A DNA stretch of 5,423 nt, taken from positions 1 through 5,423 of the forward strand of contig JAISCU010000081.1 of assembly GCA_031265345.1 (NCBI GenBank). The letters run 5' to 3'. This stretch comes from Bifidobacteriaceae bacterium (GTDB taxonomy: Bacteria > Actinomycetota > Actinomycetes > Actinomycetales > WQXJ01). The notes under the pieces were generated by a model. It made no database searches, was not told where the DNA came from, and was given only the letters and a program-made list of their open reading frames with translations. The position numbers and the translations under genes are program-made. Of the stretch, positions 1 through 4,875 are shown piece by piece. Position 1 is the first letter of the stretch, and each line of letters begins with the position of its first letter.

Positions 1-2
1 TG

Positions 3-92
3 GAATGGGACGCGATGACGACCGCCGAGGCCGCCCAATGGGACGATGCCGACTTGGCGGGACCACTTGACCCGTGGGACCCCGCGACATGA
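3..92 (+). CDS. C-terminal end of an antitoxin (partial, 5' end outside window)
   Basis: Only the last 29 codons are present, in the frame opening at base 3 and ending with TGA at 90-92. The peptide is acidic and contains EWDAMTTAEAAQWDDADL, followed by a Pro/Asp-rich end. Its stop overlaps the ATG of the MazF-like gene as ATGA, the usual arrangement of an antitoxin gene placed before its toxin, with translational coupling. Acidic C-terminal tails in MazE-type or ribbon-helix-helix antitoxins wrap around the basic toxin, and this fragment fits that role. The DNA-binding part is outside the window, so the family (MazE, CopG/RHH or other) cannot be decided. The call rests on position and acidity rather than on a recognised domain. 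Confidence 0.6.
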   Translation, partial: EWDAMTTAEAAQWDDADLAGPLDPWDPAT

Positions 93-409
93 GGGCCCAG
101 GCCGGCGAGGTGTACTACGCCAGCCTCGATCCGGCCCGCGGCACTGAGCAACGCGGCACTCGGCCGGTAATCGTGATATCGGCGACGCAGATGGGATCCC
201 GCGTGATCGTTGTGCCCACCACCACCAGCCGCCGCGATTGGCCCACCAGGGTCCGAATCTCCCTATATGGAACCAACGGCGACGCGATGTGCGAACAGGT
301 ACGAGCAATCGACGTCTCTCGACTGGAGCCCGACCGCTACGCGGTGCTCCTATCCGATGTGTTGGCGGAGATCAGAGAAACGGTAGCTCGCCTGATTGGC
401 GTCTACTGA
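89..409 (+). CDS. mazF: MazF/PemK-family endoribonuclease toxin
   Basis: A 106-residue protein, close to the usual length of MazF (about 110). The family signature is clear: an N-terminal GEVYYASLDPARGTEQ strand-loop, then RPVIVIS (Arg25 in the conserved RPV motif), the VPTTTS strand with the conserved Thr (44-46), and CEQVRAIDVSRL (about residues 68-79) matching the QVR-D-SRL motif. MazF proteins are cytosolic sequence-specific ribonucleases that cut mRNA, rRNA or tRNA and arrest growth unless bound by the antitoxin. The start is placed at ATG 89 because it overlaps the upstream antitoxin stop (ATGA). A GTG at 74 in the same frame would overlap that gene further and has no better ribosome site. 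No strong Shine-Dalgarno precedes 89, which suggests coupled translation. The cleavage sequence cannot be read from the protein. The family assignment is firm. Confidence 0.93.
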   Translation: MRAQAGEVYYASLDPARGTEQRGTRPVIVISATQMGSRVIVVPTTTSRRDWPTRVRISLYGTNGDAMCEQVRAIDVSRLEPDRYAVLLSDVLAEIRETVARLIGVY

Positions 410-559
410 GCCCCTGGCGCCACGTCGGAGCGTTGCTCCTGGAAACTGGGCGGCCGCCGCGCATCAGGGCTGAGCGTGCCCACGCCGACTGGAACCCAAG
501 CCGGCCGGGACTGTCGAGGTCTGCCCCACGTTTGCTACACGTCGCCCATTCTTATGCCC

Positions 560-579
560 GCTTGGCGACTCGTCCAAGC
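560..579 (-). terminator. Possible terminator hairpin after the tRNA-Val(GAC) end
   Basis: A 6-bp perfect stem (GCTTGG / CCAAGC) with an 8-nt loop starts about 19 nt downstream of the tRNA-Val(GAC) 3' end when read on the minus strand. There is no T-run after it. Actinobacterial intrinsic terminators often lack one, but the short stem leaves this uncertain. Confidence 0.35.
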
Positions 580-597
580 CTCTGACCAGCCAATACG

Positions 598-672
598 TGG
601 TGGGCCGTACAGGATTTGAACCTGTGACCTCTTCCGTGTCAAGGAAGCGCGCTACCCCTGCGCCAACGGCCC
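598..672 (-). tRNA. tRNA-Val (anticodon GAC)
   Basis: Read on the minus strand, this folds as a full cloverleaf. The acceptor GGGCCGT pairs with ACGGCCC, the anticodon stem CTTCC/GGAAG encloses the loop TTGACAC, and the T arm is ACAGG-TTCAAAT-CCTGT. The anticodon GAC reads the GUC codon (and GUU by wobble). The discriminator is A and the CCA end is encoded (600-598). It is the last gene of a Gly-Cys-Val series, 14 nt after tRNA-Cys. Its sequence is nearly the same as the tRNA-Val(CAC) gene at 1169-1243 on the other strand. Confidence 0.97.
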
Positions 673-686
673 TCGCCCAGCCAGTG

Positions 687-757
687 AGGTGGAGACGGGA
701 TTCGAACCCGCGTATACGGCTTTGCAGGCCGCTGCCTCGCCTCTCGGCCACTCCACC
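687..757 (-). tRNA. tRNA-Cys (anticodon GCA)
   Basis: On the minus strand the acceptor GGTGGAG pairs with CTCCACC. The anticodon stem GCGGC/GCCGT (one G-T pair) holds the loop CTGCAAA with anticodon GCA. The T arm CGGG-TTCGAAT-CCCG is perfect. The discriminator is T (U73), the main identity base of tRNA-Cys. CCA is not encoded, so it must be added after transcription, unlike in both neighbouring tRNA-Val genes. The gene lies 13 nt after tRNA-Gly and 14 nt before tRNA-Val(GAC), so a shared transcript is likely. Confidence 0.96.
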
Positions 758-770
758 GAGGTGGGCTTCG

Positions 771-843
771 AGCGGATGACGGGATTCGAACCCGCGACCC
801 TCACCTTGGCAAGGTGATGCTCTACCAACTGAGCCACATCCGC
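771..843 (-). tRNA. tRNA-Gly (anticodon GCC)
   Basis: On the minus strand the acceptor GCGGATG pairs with CATCCGC, and the D arm has the usual GCTCAGTTGGTAGAGC. The anticodon stem CACC/GGTG holds TTGCCAA with anticodon GCC (reads GGC and GGU), and the T arm is CGGG-TTCGAAT-CCCG. The discriminator is T and CCA is not encoded. It is the first gene of the minus-strand Gly-Cys-Val series, so the operon promoter should lie just above position 843. Confidence 0.97.
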
Positions 844-886
844 ATGGTGTGGTCGCCCTTTTGAGGCTACCCACACGCGATCTACG

Positions 887-916
887 AGGTTACCCAAAAT
901 CGCAGCCCAGGTCCAA
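887..916 (-). promoter_or_regulatory. Candidate promoter of the tRNA-Gly-Cys-Val unit
   Basis: On the minus strand there is a TTGGAC -35 box (911-916), an 18-bp spacer and a TAACCT -10 box (887-892). This would start transcription about 35-40 nt before tRNA-Gly, a normal leader length for a processed tRNA transcript. A second possible -10, TAGCCT, lies about 22 bases further downstream (nearer tRNA-Gly), so the exact start is unsure. Confidence 0.45.
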
Positions 917-1110
917 CCGACATGGCCGGATCGGGCACTTGTAAGCAGGATCGGGGCCGCCACCAGTTTGGCAGTCGCTGGCCCCCTCCCCGTCACACCT
1001 TGCACGATGCCGCTCCCCCAGCCTCGCCATCACCCGCCATCTTGTGCGCCGCTCGGCCCCCGCACCAGACAGTTTGGCCGGTTATCCGTCGAGCCGGAAG
1101 CGTCCGGCGT

Positions 1111-1140
1111 GTGACTCGACGCCCCGTGTTGGGCTAGTAT
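1111..1140 (+). promoter_or_regulatory. Candidate promoter of tRNA-Val(CAC)
   Basis: The -10 box TAGTAT (1135-1140) has a -35-like GTGACT (1111-1116) 18 bp upstream. The predicted start near 1147 leaves a leader of about 22 nt before the mature tRNA. The -10 fits the TANNNT consensus well; the -35 matches 4 of 6. Confidence 0.55.
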
Positions 1141-1168
1141 CGAGTCTCGCCGTTAATCCAGCGGCGAT

Positions 1169-1243
1169 GGGCCGTTGGCGCAGGGGTAGCGCGCTTCCTT
1201 CACACGGAAGAGGCCACTGGTTCGATCCCAGTACGGCCCACCA
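1169..1243 (+). tRNA. tRNA-Val (anticodon CAC)
   Basis: The acceptor GGGCCGT pairs with ACGGCCC, the anticodon stem CTTCC/GGAAG holds TTCACAC, and the T arm is ACTGG-TTCGATC-CCAGT. Anticodon CAC reads GUG, which is heavily used in high-GC genomes. The discriminator is A and CCA is encoded (1241-1243). It differs from the tRNA-Val(GAC) gene at 598-672 at about 7 of 75 positions by hand alignment, including a compensated base-pair flip in the T stem. It stands alone and divergent from the Gly-Cys-Val unit. Confidence 0.97.
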
Positions 1244-1244
1244 C

Positions 1245-1260
1245 CAAGAATATGGTCTTG
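1245..1260 (+). terminator. Weak hairpin right after tRNA-Val(CAC)
   Basis: CAAGA and TCTTG form a 5-bp inverted repeat with a 6-nt loop, starting 2 nt after the encoded CCA. It could be a terminator or a 3' processing structure. The stem is short and has no T-run. Confidence 0.25.
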
Positions 1261-1473
1261 ACTTGCGCAAGCGCCCCGGCACCACCCATCGGCCCCGATC
1301 TTCGTGCCATCAATGTGCCATCCCGCCGCGCGCCGCCTGCGCCCAAGCCAGTGGGCCAACGGGTCATTGGCGGCATCCCGCAAGAGCCCCGGAACCCGAT
1401 CACGGCGGCCTTCGTGCCCGGAACCGCCGGCGCCCGGCCAGAGCCAGCCAAGCCGACCGCTGTGGCAACGACC

Positions 1474-1505
1474 ACTATCACATTCACGACATGGCTTGAT
1501 AGTAT
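1474..1505 (+). promoter_or_regulatory. Promoter with overlapping inverted-repeat operator of the antitoxin-toxin operon
   Basis: The -10 box TAGTAT (1500-1505) is preceded at 17 bp by ATCACA (1477-1482), 4 of 6 to the -35 consensus. Transcription would start at about 1512, which is the A of the antitoxin ATG, so the transcript should be leaderless. No Shine-Dalgarno is visible. A perfect 7-bp inverted repeat, ACTATCA (1474-1480) and TGATAGT (1497-1503), overlaps both boxes with half-site centres 23 bp apart, about two helical turns. Inferred role: binding site for the HTH antitoxin, which would repress its own operon. Confidence 0.6.
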
Positions 1506-1511
1506 GTGTCC

Positions 1512-2108
1512 ATGAAGGCCGCCACCATCACGGAACTTGAAAGCGTCCTGGAGCGGCACGGCACGGGCCTGACCCCGGTCGACTTCATCGCGGAGCTCGA
1601 CGCCGCCCTGGCTGGTCTCCCGAGCGCGGGCGCGTCTCCCCTGTCGAGCGACGAGGTCGCGTTCCTGAGGACCAACGCGGGGACCCGTGCGGCTCAGGTG
1701 CTCGACTCCTGGGACCCGACCGCCGAGAGCCGCCGCGACGCTGACGCGGCAATCGGCCGCCTGGCGCGGGACGCGTCCGCTTCCATGTCAGTCGCGCAGG
1801 CGGCCACCACCCTCGGGGTGGACCGATCGCGGATTTCCCACCGCCTGGCGCAGGGGACGCTGTGGGCCTTCGCGATGGGCCGGGCGCTCCGCGTCCCGCG
1901 CTGGCAGTTCACGGCGGAGGGCTCCCTGTTGCCTGGTCTTCCGGTCATCGTCGCGGCCATTCCCGAGGGCCTGGCGCCACCCATCATCGAAGCGTTCATG
2001 CGCGCGCCGCTACTGGAGCTGGGGGGCGCGGCTCCCGTCGACCATCTGGCGGCGGGCGGGAGCCCCATTCCGGTCGCACAGTTCCTGGCCGCGCTGGGCG
2101 AGTGGTGA
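1512..2108 (+). CDS. HTH antitoxin of the Xre/MbcA/ParS type, partner of the RES toxin
   Basis: A 198-residue protein. A helix-turn-helix is visible at about residues 92-113 (SVAQAATTLGVDRSRISH), followed by a short beta element (ALRVPRWQF) as in excisionase-like and MerR-like DNA-binding folds. The C-terminal part, about 136-195, contains PGLP, a hydrophobic helix, PEG, and LGGAAPVDHLAAGG, resembling the toxin-binding domain of Xre/MbcA/ParS antitoxins, where a conserved G-x-P-x-x-x-L run fits into the toxin. It lies 71 nt upstream of a RES-domain gene on the same strand, the usual partner. Inferred role: neutralises the toxin and represses the operon. ATG 1512 is chosen because the -10 box at 1500-1505 puts transcription start there; an in-frame GTG at 1506 would lie at or before the mRNA start. 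The N-terminal 90 residues are not recognised. The call rests on neighbour and C-terminal pattern together. Confidence 0.78.
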   Translation: MKAATITELESVLERHGTGLTPVDFIAELDAALAGLPSAGASPLSSDEVAFLRTNAGTRAAQVLDSWDPTAESRRDADAAIGRLARDASASMSVAQAATTLGVDRSRISHRLAQGTLWAFAMGRALRVPRWQFTAEGSLLPGLPVIVAAIPEGLAPPIIEAFMRAPLLELGGAAPVDHLAAGGSPIPVAQFLAALGEW

Positions 2109-2130
2109 GGGCGGCGACGGAACGACGGCC

Positions 2131-2175
2131 ATGCGCCTAGCAATAGGCGACCAACGGCCCATGAACAAGCGATGA
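2131..2175 (+). CDS. Possible 14-codon upstream ORF before the toxin gene
   Basis: ATG 2131 opens a 14-codon frame (MRLAIGDQRPMNKR) whose TGA at 2173-2175 ends 4 nt before the toxin ATG. Such spacing allows a terminating ribosome to restart at the toxin, which itself has no clear Shine-Dalgarno. The frame is different from both antitoxin and toxin. A hairpin (2134-2149) lies within its first codons. Only weak purine matches precede the ATG, and so short a frame can occur by chance. Confidence 0.3.
   Translation: MRLAIGDQRPMNKR
2134..2149 (+). promoter_or_regulatory. Hairpin with GCAA tetraloop between antitoxin and toxin genes
   Basis: CGCCTA (2134-2139) and TAGGCG (2144-2149) form a perfect 6-bp stem closed by GCAA, a stable GNRA loop. 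GGCC at 2127-2130 and 2156-2159 could extend the structure beyond an internal loop. No T-run follows, so it is unlikely to be a full terminator. It lies 30 nt before the toxin start and may lower toxin expression relative to antitoxin, or mark a processing site. Confidence 0.5.
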
Positions 2176-2179
2176 CACG

Positions 2180-2812
2180 ATGACACCCCGCCCGGCGCCG
2201 AAGGTTCCCCGGACTCCACCCGCAGTGTTGACCAGGACGAAACGGGACCTCGAAGACACCGCTCCCCTGCTCTGGCGCGTGCACCGCACCGCGGGCGGCC
2301 ATGTCGTCGGTTGGAACGAGCTGCGTCGCTACGGCCCGCTACCAACCATGCGCTTCGACCCCCATCCTCTTCCGCTCGGCACGCATGGCGAGGGCGTCCT
2401 GTACGCGGCGACCGACCTCGCGACGGCCCTGGCCGAAGTGTTCCAAGGCACCCGGATCATCGACTTGTCGAGCAATCGTCCGCGACTGACCGCGTGGACC
2501 CCAACCAGGCCGCTCCGCTTGCTGAACTCGACCGACAAATGGGCTCTACGTAACGGAGGGGCATCCGCGCTGGCTTCGGCGCCGCGTGGAACCGGCCGGG
2601 CGTGGGCGCGGGCGATCCATGCCGCCTGGCCCGATCTTGACGGGCTGTGGACCATTTCGACCATGACGGGCCAGCCGAACGTGGTCCTGTGGAACCCGGC
2701 CATCGACAGCTTCCCGGCCGCCCCCGCGTTCTCCCGACCCCTCGCCGATCCGCTCGTGCGCGGCATCGTCCGGCGGATCGCTGCCGAAGACCTGCATTAC
2801 GGCGTCCTTTGA
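2180..2812 (+). CDS. RES-domain toxin (NAD-consuming or ADP-ribosylating family)
   Basis: A 210-residue protein with the RES pattern in order: LWRVHR (Arg33), MRFDP (Arg58), VLYAATDLATALAEVF (Tyr75 and Glu86), and DGLWTIS (Ser160) followed by the hydrophobic NVVLWNP strand. The family is named after its conserved Arg, Glu and Ser. Known members include MbcT, which degrades NAD+ by phosphorolysis, and ParT, which modifies phosphoribosyl pyrophosphate synthetase. Both deplete cell metabolism and are held inactive by a bound Xre/MbcA/ParS antitoxin, which matches the gene upstream. Residues 1-27 are a basic/Pro-rich extension before the domain, so a later start (for example GTG near 2225) is possible. 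ATG 2180 is retained because it follows the short upstream frame closely. The key residues are present, so the toxin looks intact. Its exact reaction cannot be told from sequence. Confidence 0.9.
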   Translation: MTPRPAPKVPRTPPAVLTRTKRDLEDTAPLLWRVHRTAGGHVVGWNELRRYGPLPTMRFDPHPLPLGTHGEGVLYAATDLATALAEVFQGTRIIDLSSNRPRLTAWTPTRPLRLLNSTDKWALRNGGASALASAPRGTGRAWARAIHAAWPDLDGLWTISTMTGQPNVVLWNPAIDSFPAAPAFSRPLADPLVRGIVRRIAAEDLHYGVL

Positions 2813-2925
2813 CTTGGCCGAGCGGCATCGTACGCGGCAGGCTCCCACAAACGAACCGACCGCCGCGCCTGGGCCAAGCGTGACCCGAACCCTGTCCACC
2901 AGGCGCGCATCCCGCCGCCTCCAAT

Positions 2926-2953
2926 TTGACGATGCCGTCAAGTCGCCTACGCT
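2926..2953 (+). promoter_or_regulatory. Candidate promoter with palindrome upstream of the lactate-oxidase-like gene
   Basis: TTGACG (2926-2931) as -35 is followed at 16 bp by TACGCT (2948-2953), which fits TANNNT. The start would be near 2960, giving a 5' leader of about 90 nt. The -35 is one arm of a perfect inverted repeat, TTGACG and CGTCAA separated by ATGC (2926-2941), so a regulator bound there would block RNA polymerase. No T-run follows, which argues against its being mainly a terminator for the RES gene. Confidence 0.5.
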
Positions 2954-3037
2954 CGAACCACCGGCGCCGCGCGGCCAGCTTGGCAGGCCCAGGGCTCCGG
3001 CCCTTTCCCCCGCGCACCCGATCCGTCCCACGCGTAC

Positions 3038-3043
3038 AGGAAG
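3038..3043 (+). promoter_or_regulatory. Ribosome binding site fixing the oxidase start at 3051
   Basis: AGGAAG lies 7 nt before ATG 3051 and is the clearest Shine-Dalgarno of a complete gene in the window. It decides the start against a TTG in the same frame at 2814, whose extra 79 residues are Arg/Pro-rich and cross the promoter region. Confidence 0.85.
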
Positions 3044-3050
3044 AAGCCAC

Positions 3051-4538
3051 ATGAACTACCAAGCCAGCACCGCCAACGGCAAGATCGACATTCCAGACCT
3101 CGCCTCGCTCGAGTCCCAAGCCCGCGGGGTCATCCCCGAGGGAGGCTTCGACTACATCGCCGGCGGCGCCGAGGACGAGGTCACCCTCCGCCGCAACACC
3201 AGGGCTTTCGACCGGACGGCGCTGGTGCCGCGCGCGTTGATGGACCTGGGCGCGCCCGATCCGTCCACGTCGCTGTTGGGGATCGCGCTGCCCTTCCCGG
3301 TCATCCTCAGCCCGATGGCCGCCCACCGCCTGGCGCACGCCGATGGCGAGAAAGCCTCGGCTCGCGCGTTGGCCGGCGCCGGGTCGATCATGTCGGTCTC
3401 GAACTACGCCACCGAATCGTTCGAGGACATCGAGGCCGCCGCGCCCGCCTCGCCGAAGTTCATGCAGATCTATCTCAACCGCGACCAGGGCGTGAACAGG
3501 GCTTACATCGATCTGGGCAAGGCCAGCGGCATGAGGGCGCTCATCTTCACCGTCGACGCGTCGGTCGGCGGGAATCGCGAGCGCGACCTGGCCAACCGCT
3601 TCAAGGTCCCGTTCCCGTTCCCCAACCTCGGGCCGGGCACGTTCGGCGCGGACGGGGGCGACTTGATGGCGATCATGAACAACCAGAAGCGCGACCTGTC
3701 CATCGCGGACCTCGAATGGCTGATCGAATATTCGGGGCTCCCGGTCGTGGTCAAAGGGGTCCAGGCCCCGCCGGACGCCGTTCGCGCCGTCGAAGCGGGC
3801 GCCGCCGCCATCTGGGTCTCGAACCACGGGGGCCGCCAACTGGACGGCGGTCCGGCCGCGTTCACCATGCTGCGTCCCATCGCCCGCGCCCTGGACGGCG
3901 CGGTCCCGGTCATTTTCGACAGCGGAGTCCGCCGGGGACGTCATGTTTTCGAGGCTCTGGCCGCCGGTGCCGATGCCGTGGGCTTGGGTCGGCCCGCTTT
4001 GTACGGCCTGGCGCTGGGCGGGGCTCCCGGCATGCAGGCCGTGTTCGAGCAGACCCGGTCAGAGCTCGTGCGGGTGATGCAGTTGGCGGGCGCTGGGAGC
4101 ATCGCCGAGGTCAAGCGGACGCGCCTGTTCGATCTACGCCGTCATCGCCACGGCGGCGGTCGCCCTCGCGGGAGTGGTGGTGAGCGCGGCGGACCCGGCG
4201 GGGACTCCGGGGGTCACGGTGGTGGGCACAGCGGCGGGCATCATCGCGGGCACGGCTGTGAGCGCGGCGGCCACGGTGGTTACGGCGGCGAGGGCGGCGG
4301 GCACGGCGGCGGGCAGGACGCCGAGCACGGCGGCGGCCACGGCTGTGAGCGCGGCGTGCACGATCATGGCCACAGCGGTGAGCACGGCAACGACTCCGGC
4401 GAGCGCGGCAGGCACAGCGGCCACGGCAGCGGGCGCGGCCGCGGTCACGGTGGGGCACATCATCGCGGGCATGACCACGGGCACGGTGGCGGGCCTGATC
4501 ACGGCCACGGTGGCGGCCACCGAGCCCCAACCAGTTGA
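3051..4538 (+). CDS. FMN-dependent lactate-oxidase-like alpha-hydroxy-acid dehydrogenase with Gly/His-rich tail
   Basis: Residues 1-361 align along their length with lactate oxidase of Aerococcus viridans as I recall it. Matches include GGFDYIAGGAEDE (Tyr35), SPMAAHRLAH, TVDASVGGNRERD (Asp169, Arg176), VVVKGVQ (Lys235), WVSNHGGRQLDGG (catalytic His259, Arg262), FDSGVRRGRHVFEALAAGADAV and LGRPALYGLALGG (phosphate and FMN site), ending RVMQLAGAGS...TRLFD. These enzymes are cytosolic TIM-barrel flavoproteins that oxidise L-lactate or related 2-hydroxy acids, with O2 giving pyruvate and H2O2; the AAH loop favours oxidase-type members. The substrate is inferred from similarity. Normal members end at about 370 residues. 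Here the frame runs on to 495, with a tail of Gly, Arg and 26 His with no family homology. Base composition by codon phase changes in that tail, so the true C-terminus may be shorter or lie in another frame. The upstream promoter and following non-coding repeats suggest a single-gene transcript. Confidence 0.88.
   Translation: MNYQASTANGKIDIPDLASLESQARGVIPEGGFDYIAGGAEDEVTLRRNTRAFDRTALVPRALMDLGAPDPSTSLLGIALPFPVILSPMAAHRLAHADGEKASARALAGAGSIMSVSNYATESFEDIEAAAPASPKFMQIYLNRDQGVNRAYIDLGKASGMRALIFTVDASVGGNRERDLANRFKVPFPFPNLGPGTFGADGGDLMAIMNNQKRDLSIADLEWLIEYSGLPVVVKGVQAPPDAVRAVEAGAAAIWVSNHGGRQLDGGPAAFTMLRPIARALDGAVPVIFDSGVRRGRHVFEALAAGADAVGLGRPALYGLALGGAPGMQAVFEQTRSELVRVMQLAGAGSIAEVKRTRLFDLRRHRHGGGRPRGSGGERGGPGGDSGGHGGGHSGGHHRGHGCERGGHGGYGGEGGGHGGGQDAEHGGGHGCERGVHDHGHSGEHGNDSGERGRHSGHGSGRGRGHGGAHHRGHDHGHGGGPDHGHGGGHRAPTS
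4148..4520 (+). repeat. GC-rich low-complexity tract with in-phase repeats
   Basis: This tract is built from recurring GGC/CAC/GCG words. One 19-bp word starting CACGGCTGTGAG occurs at 4251-4269 and 4338-4356 (87 bp apart), and CATCATCGCGGGCA occurs at 4239-4252 and 4458-4471 (219 bp apart). Both distances are multiples of three. In the oxidase frame it encodes Gly/His/Arg-rich sequence, in the +1 frame an Ala/Thr/Val/Gly-rich hydrophobic sequence, and on the minus strand an Ala/Val/Pro-rich one. All three stay open. Replication slippage is the likely source of the repeats. Confidence 0.75.
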
Positions 4539-4673
4539 CCGGACGGGGATGGTTCCTGGTTTGGTGAGCTCGCAGGCCGTTCGCCGCAGTGACCTTTCGG
4601 GTTCCGACCGGCCGCGCCAATCTTCGAAGCAGCCCCTCAACGGGTCGAGAACCATTCTCACCAACCGACCCGA

Positions 4674-4739
4674 CCGTGTCCACAACTGGCTTCAACTGGC
4701 CGCCCGGCCCAGTTCCAGCCGCTCGCGGACAACCGCGCC
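4674..4739 (+). repeat. 66-bp direct repeat, copy 1
   Basis: This copy matches 4810-4875 at 63 of 66 positions by hand alignment. The three differences cluster in the middle (at about 4700-4712). It begins with CCGTGTCCACAACTGGC and ends with GCGGACAACCGCGCC. Within it, CAACTGGC occurs twice in tandem, 10 bp apart. GTGTCCACA near the start is one base from the actinobacterial DnaA-box consensus, which may be chance. Confidence 0.9.
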
Positions 4740-4809
4740 CCGCGCCGCCCGATCCGGCGACGGCGTTTGCGCAGGTGGCCGCGCCCACGGCATCGGCCAT
4801 CGCCGCCAG

Positions 4810-4875
4810 CCGTGTCCACAACTGGCTTCAACTGGCGGTCCGGCCGAGTTCCAGCCGCTCGCGGACAACCGCGCC
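4810..4875 (+). repeat. 66-bp direct repeat, copy 2
   Basis: The second copy of the block at 4674-4739, offset by 136 bp. It ends about 20 bp before the -35 box of the PadR-family gene, so any protein bound to it could influence that promoter. After the repeat both copies share a further CGATCCGGC, copy 1 with a few extra bases before it, suggesting an older and longer duplication. Confidence 0.9.

Larger units (their letters stand above)
844..1168. other. 325-bp intergenic region between divergent tRNA units
   Basis: No coding region is supported here. Short open frames occur on both strands but lack ribosome sites and show no recognisable protein. The stretch separates the minus-strand tRNA-Gly-Cys-Val unit from the plus-strand tRNA-Val(CAC), and a candidate promoter for each lies at its proper end (887-916 and 1111-1140). 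I see nothing recognisable in the middle part, about 920-1110. Confidence 0.7.

Noticed and set aside
598..843. Phage or element attachment site in one of the tRNA 3' ends
   Set aside because: I found no duplicated tRNA 3' fragment and no integrase in the window; the tRNA-Val copy at 1169-1243 is a complete gene.
464..1005. Open frames on the minus strand over the tRNA cluster
   Set aside because: They run through three tRNA genes and include their conserved arms translated as protein; not genes.
2814..3050. 79-residue N-terminal extension of the oxidase from a TTG codon at 2814
   Set aside because: The extra residues are Arg/Pro-rich without family match, would begin 2 nt after the RES gene, and cross a likely promoter; ATG 3051 has a strong AGGAAG site and gives the normal family N-terminus.
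2457..3944. 495-codon open frame on the minus strand opposite the RES and oxidase genes
   Set aside because: It is an antisense shadow of two clearly recognised genes, rich in Arg/Gly/Asp, with no motif; long antisense open frames are usual in high-GC coding DNA.
4134..4685. Ala/Val/Pro-rich minus-strand frame opposite the oxidase tail
   Set aside because: The phase composition fits this frame, but its first 45 residues show no domain and no start signal was found; left as one alternative in the frame-ambiguity finding rather than annotated.
4676..4820. Two GTGTCCACA sequences as DnaA boxes marking a replication origin
   Set aside because: There are only two near-matches, both inside the same duplicated block, with no AT-rich unwinding region and no dnaA or dnaN nearby.
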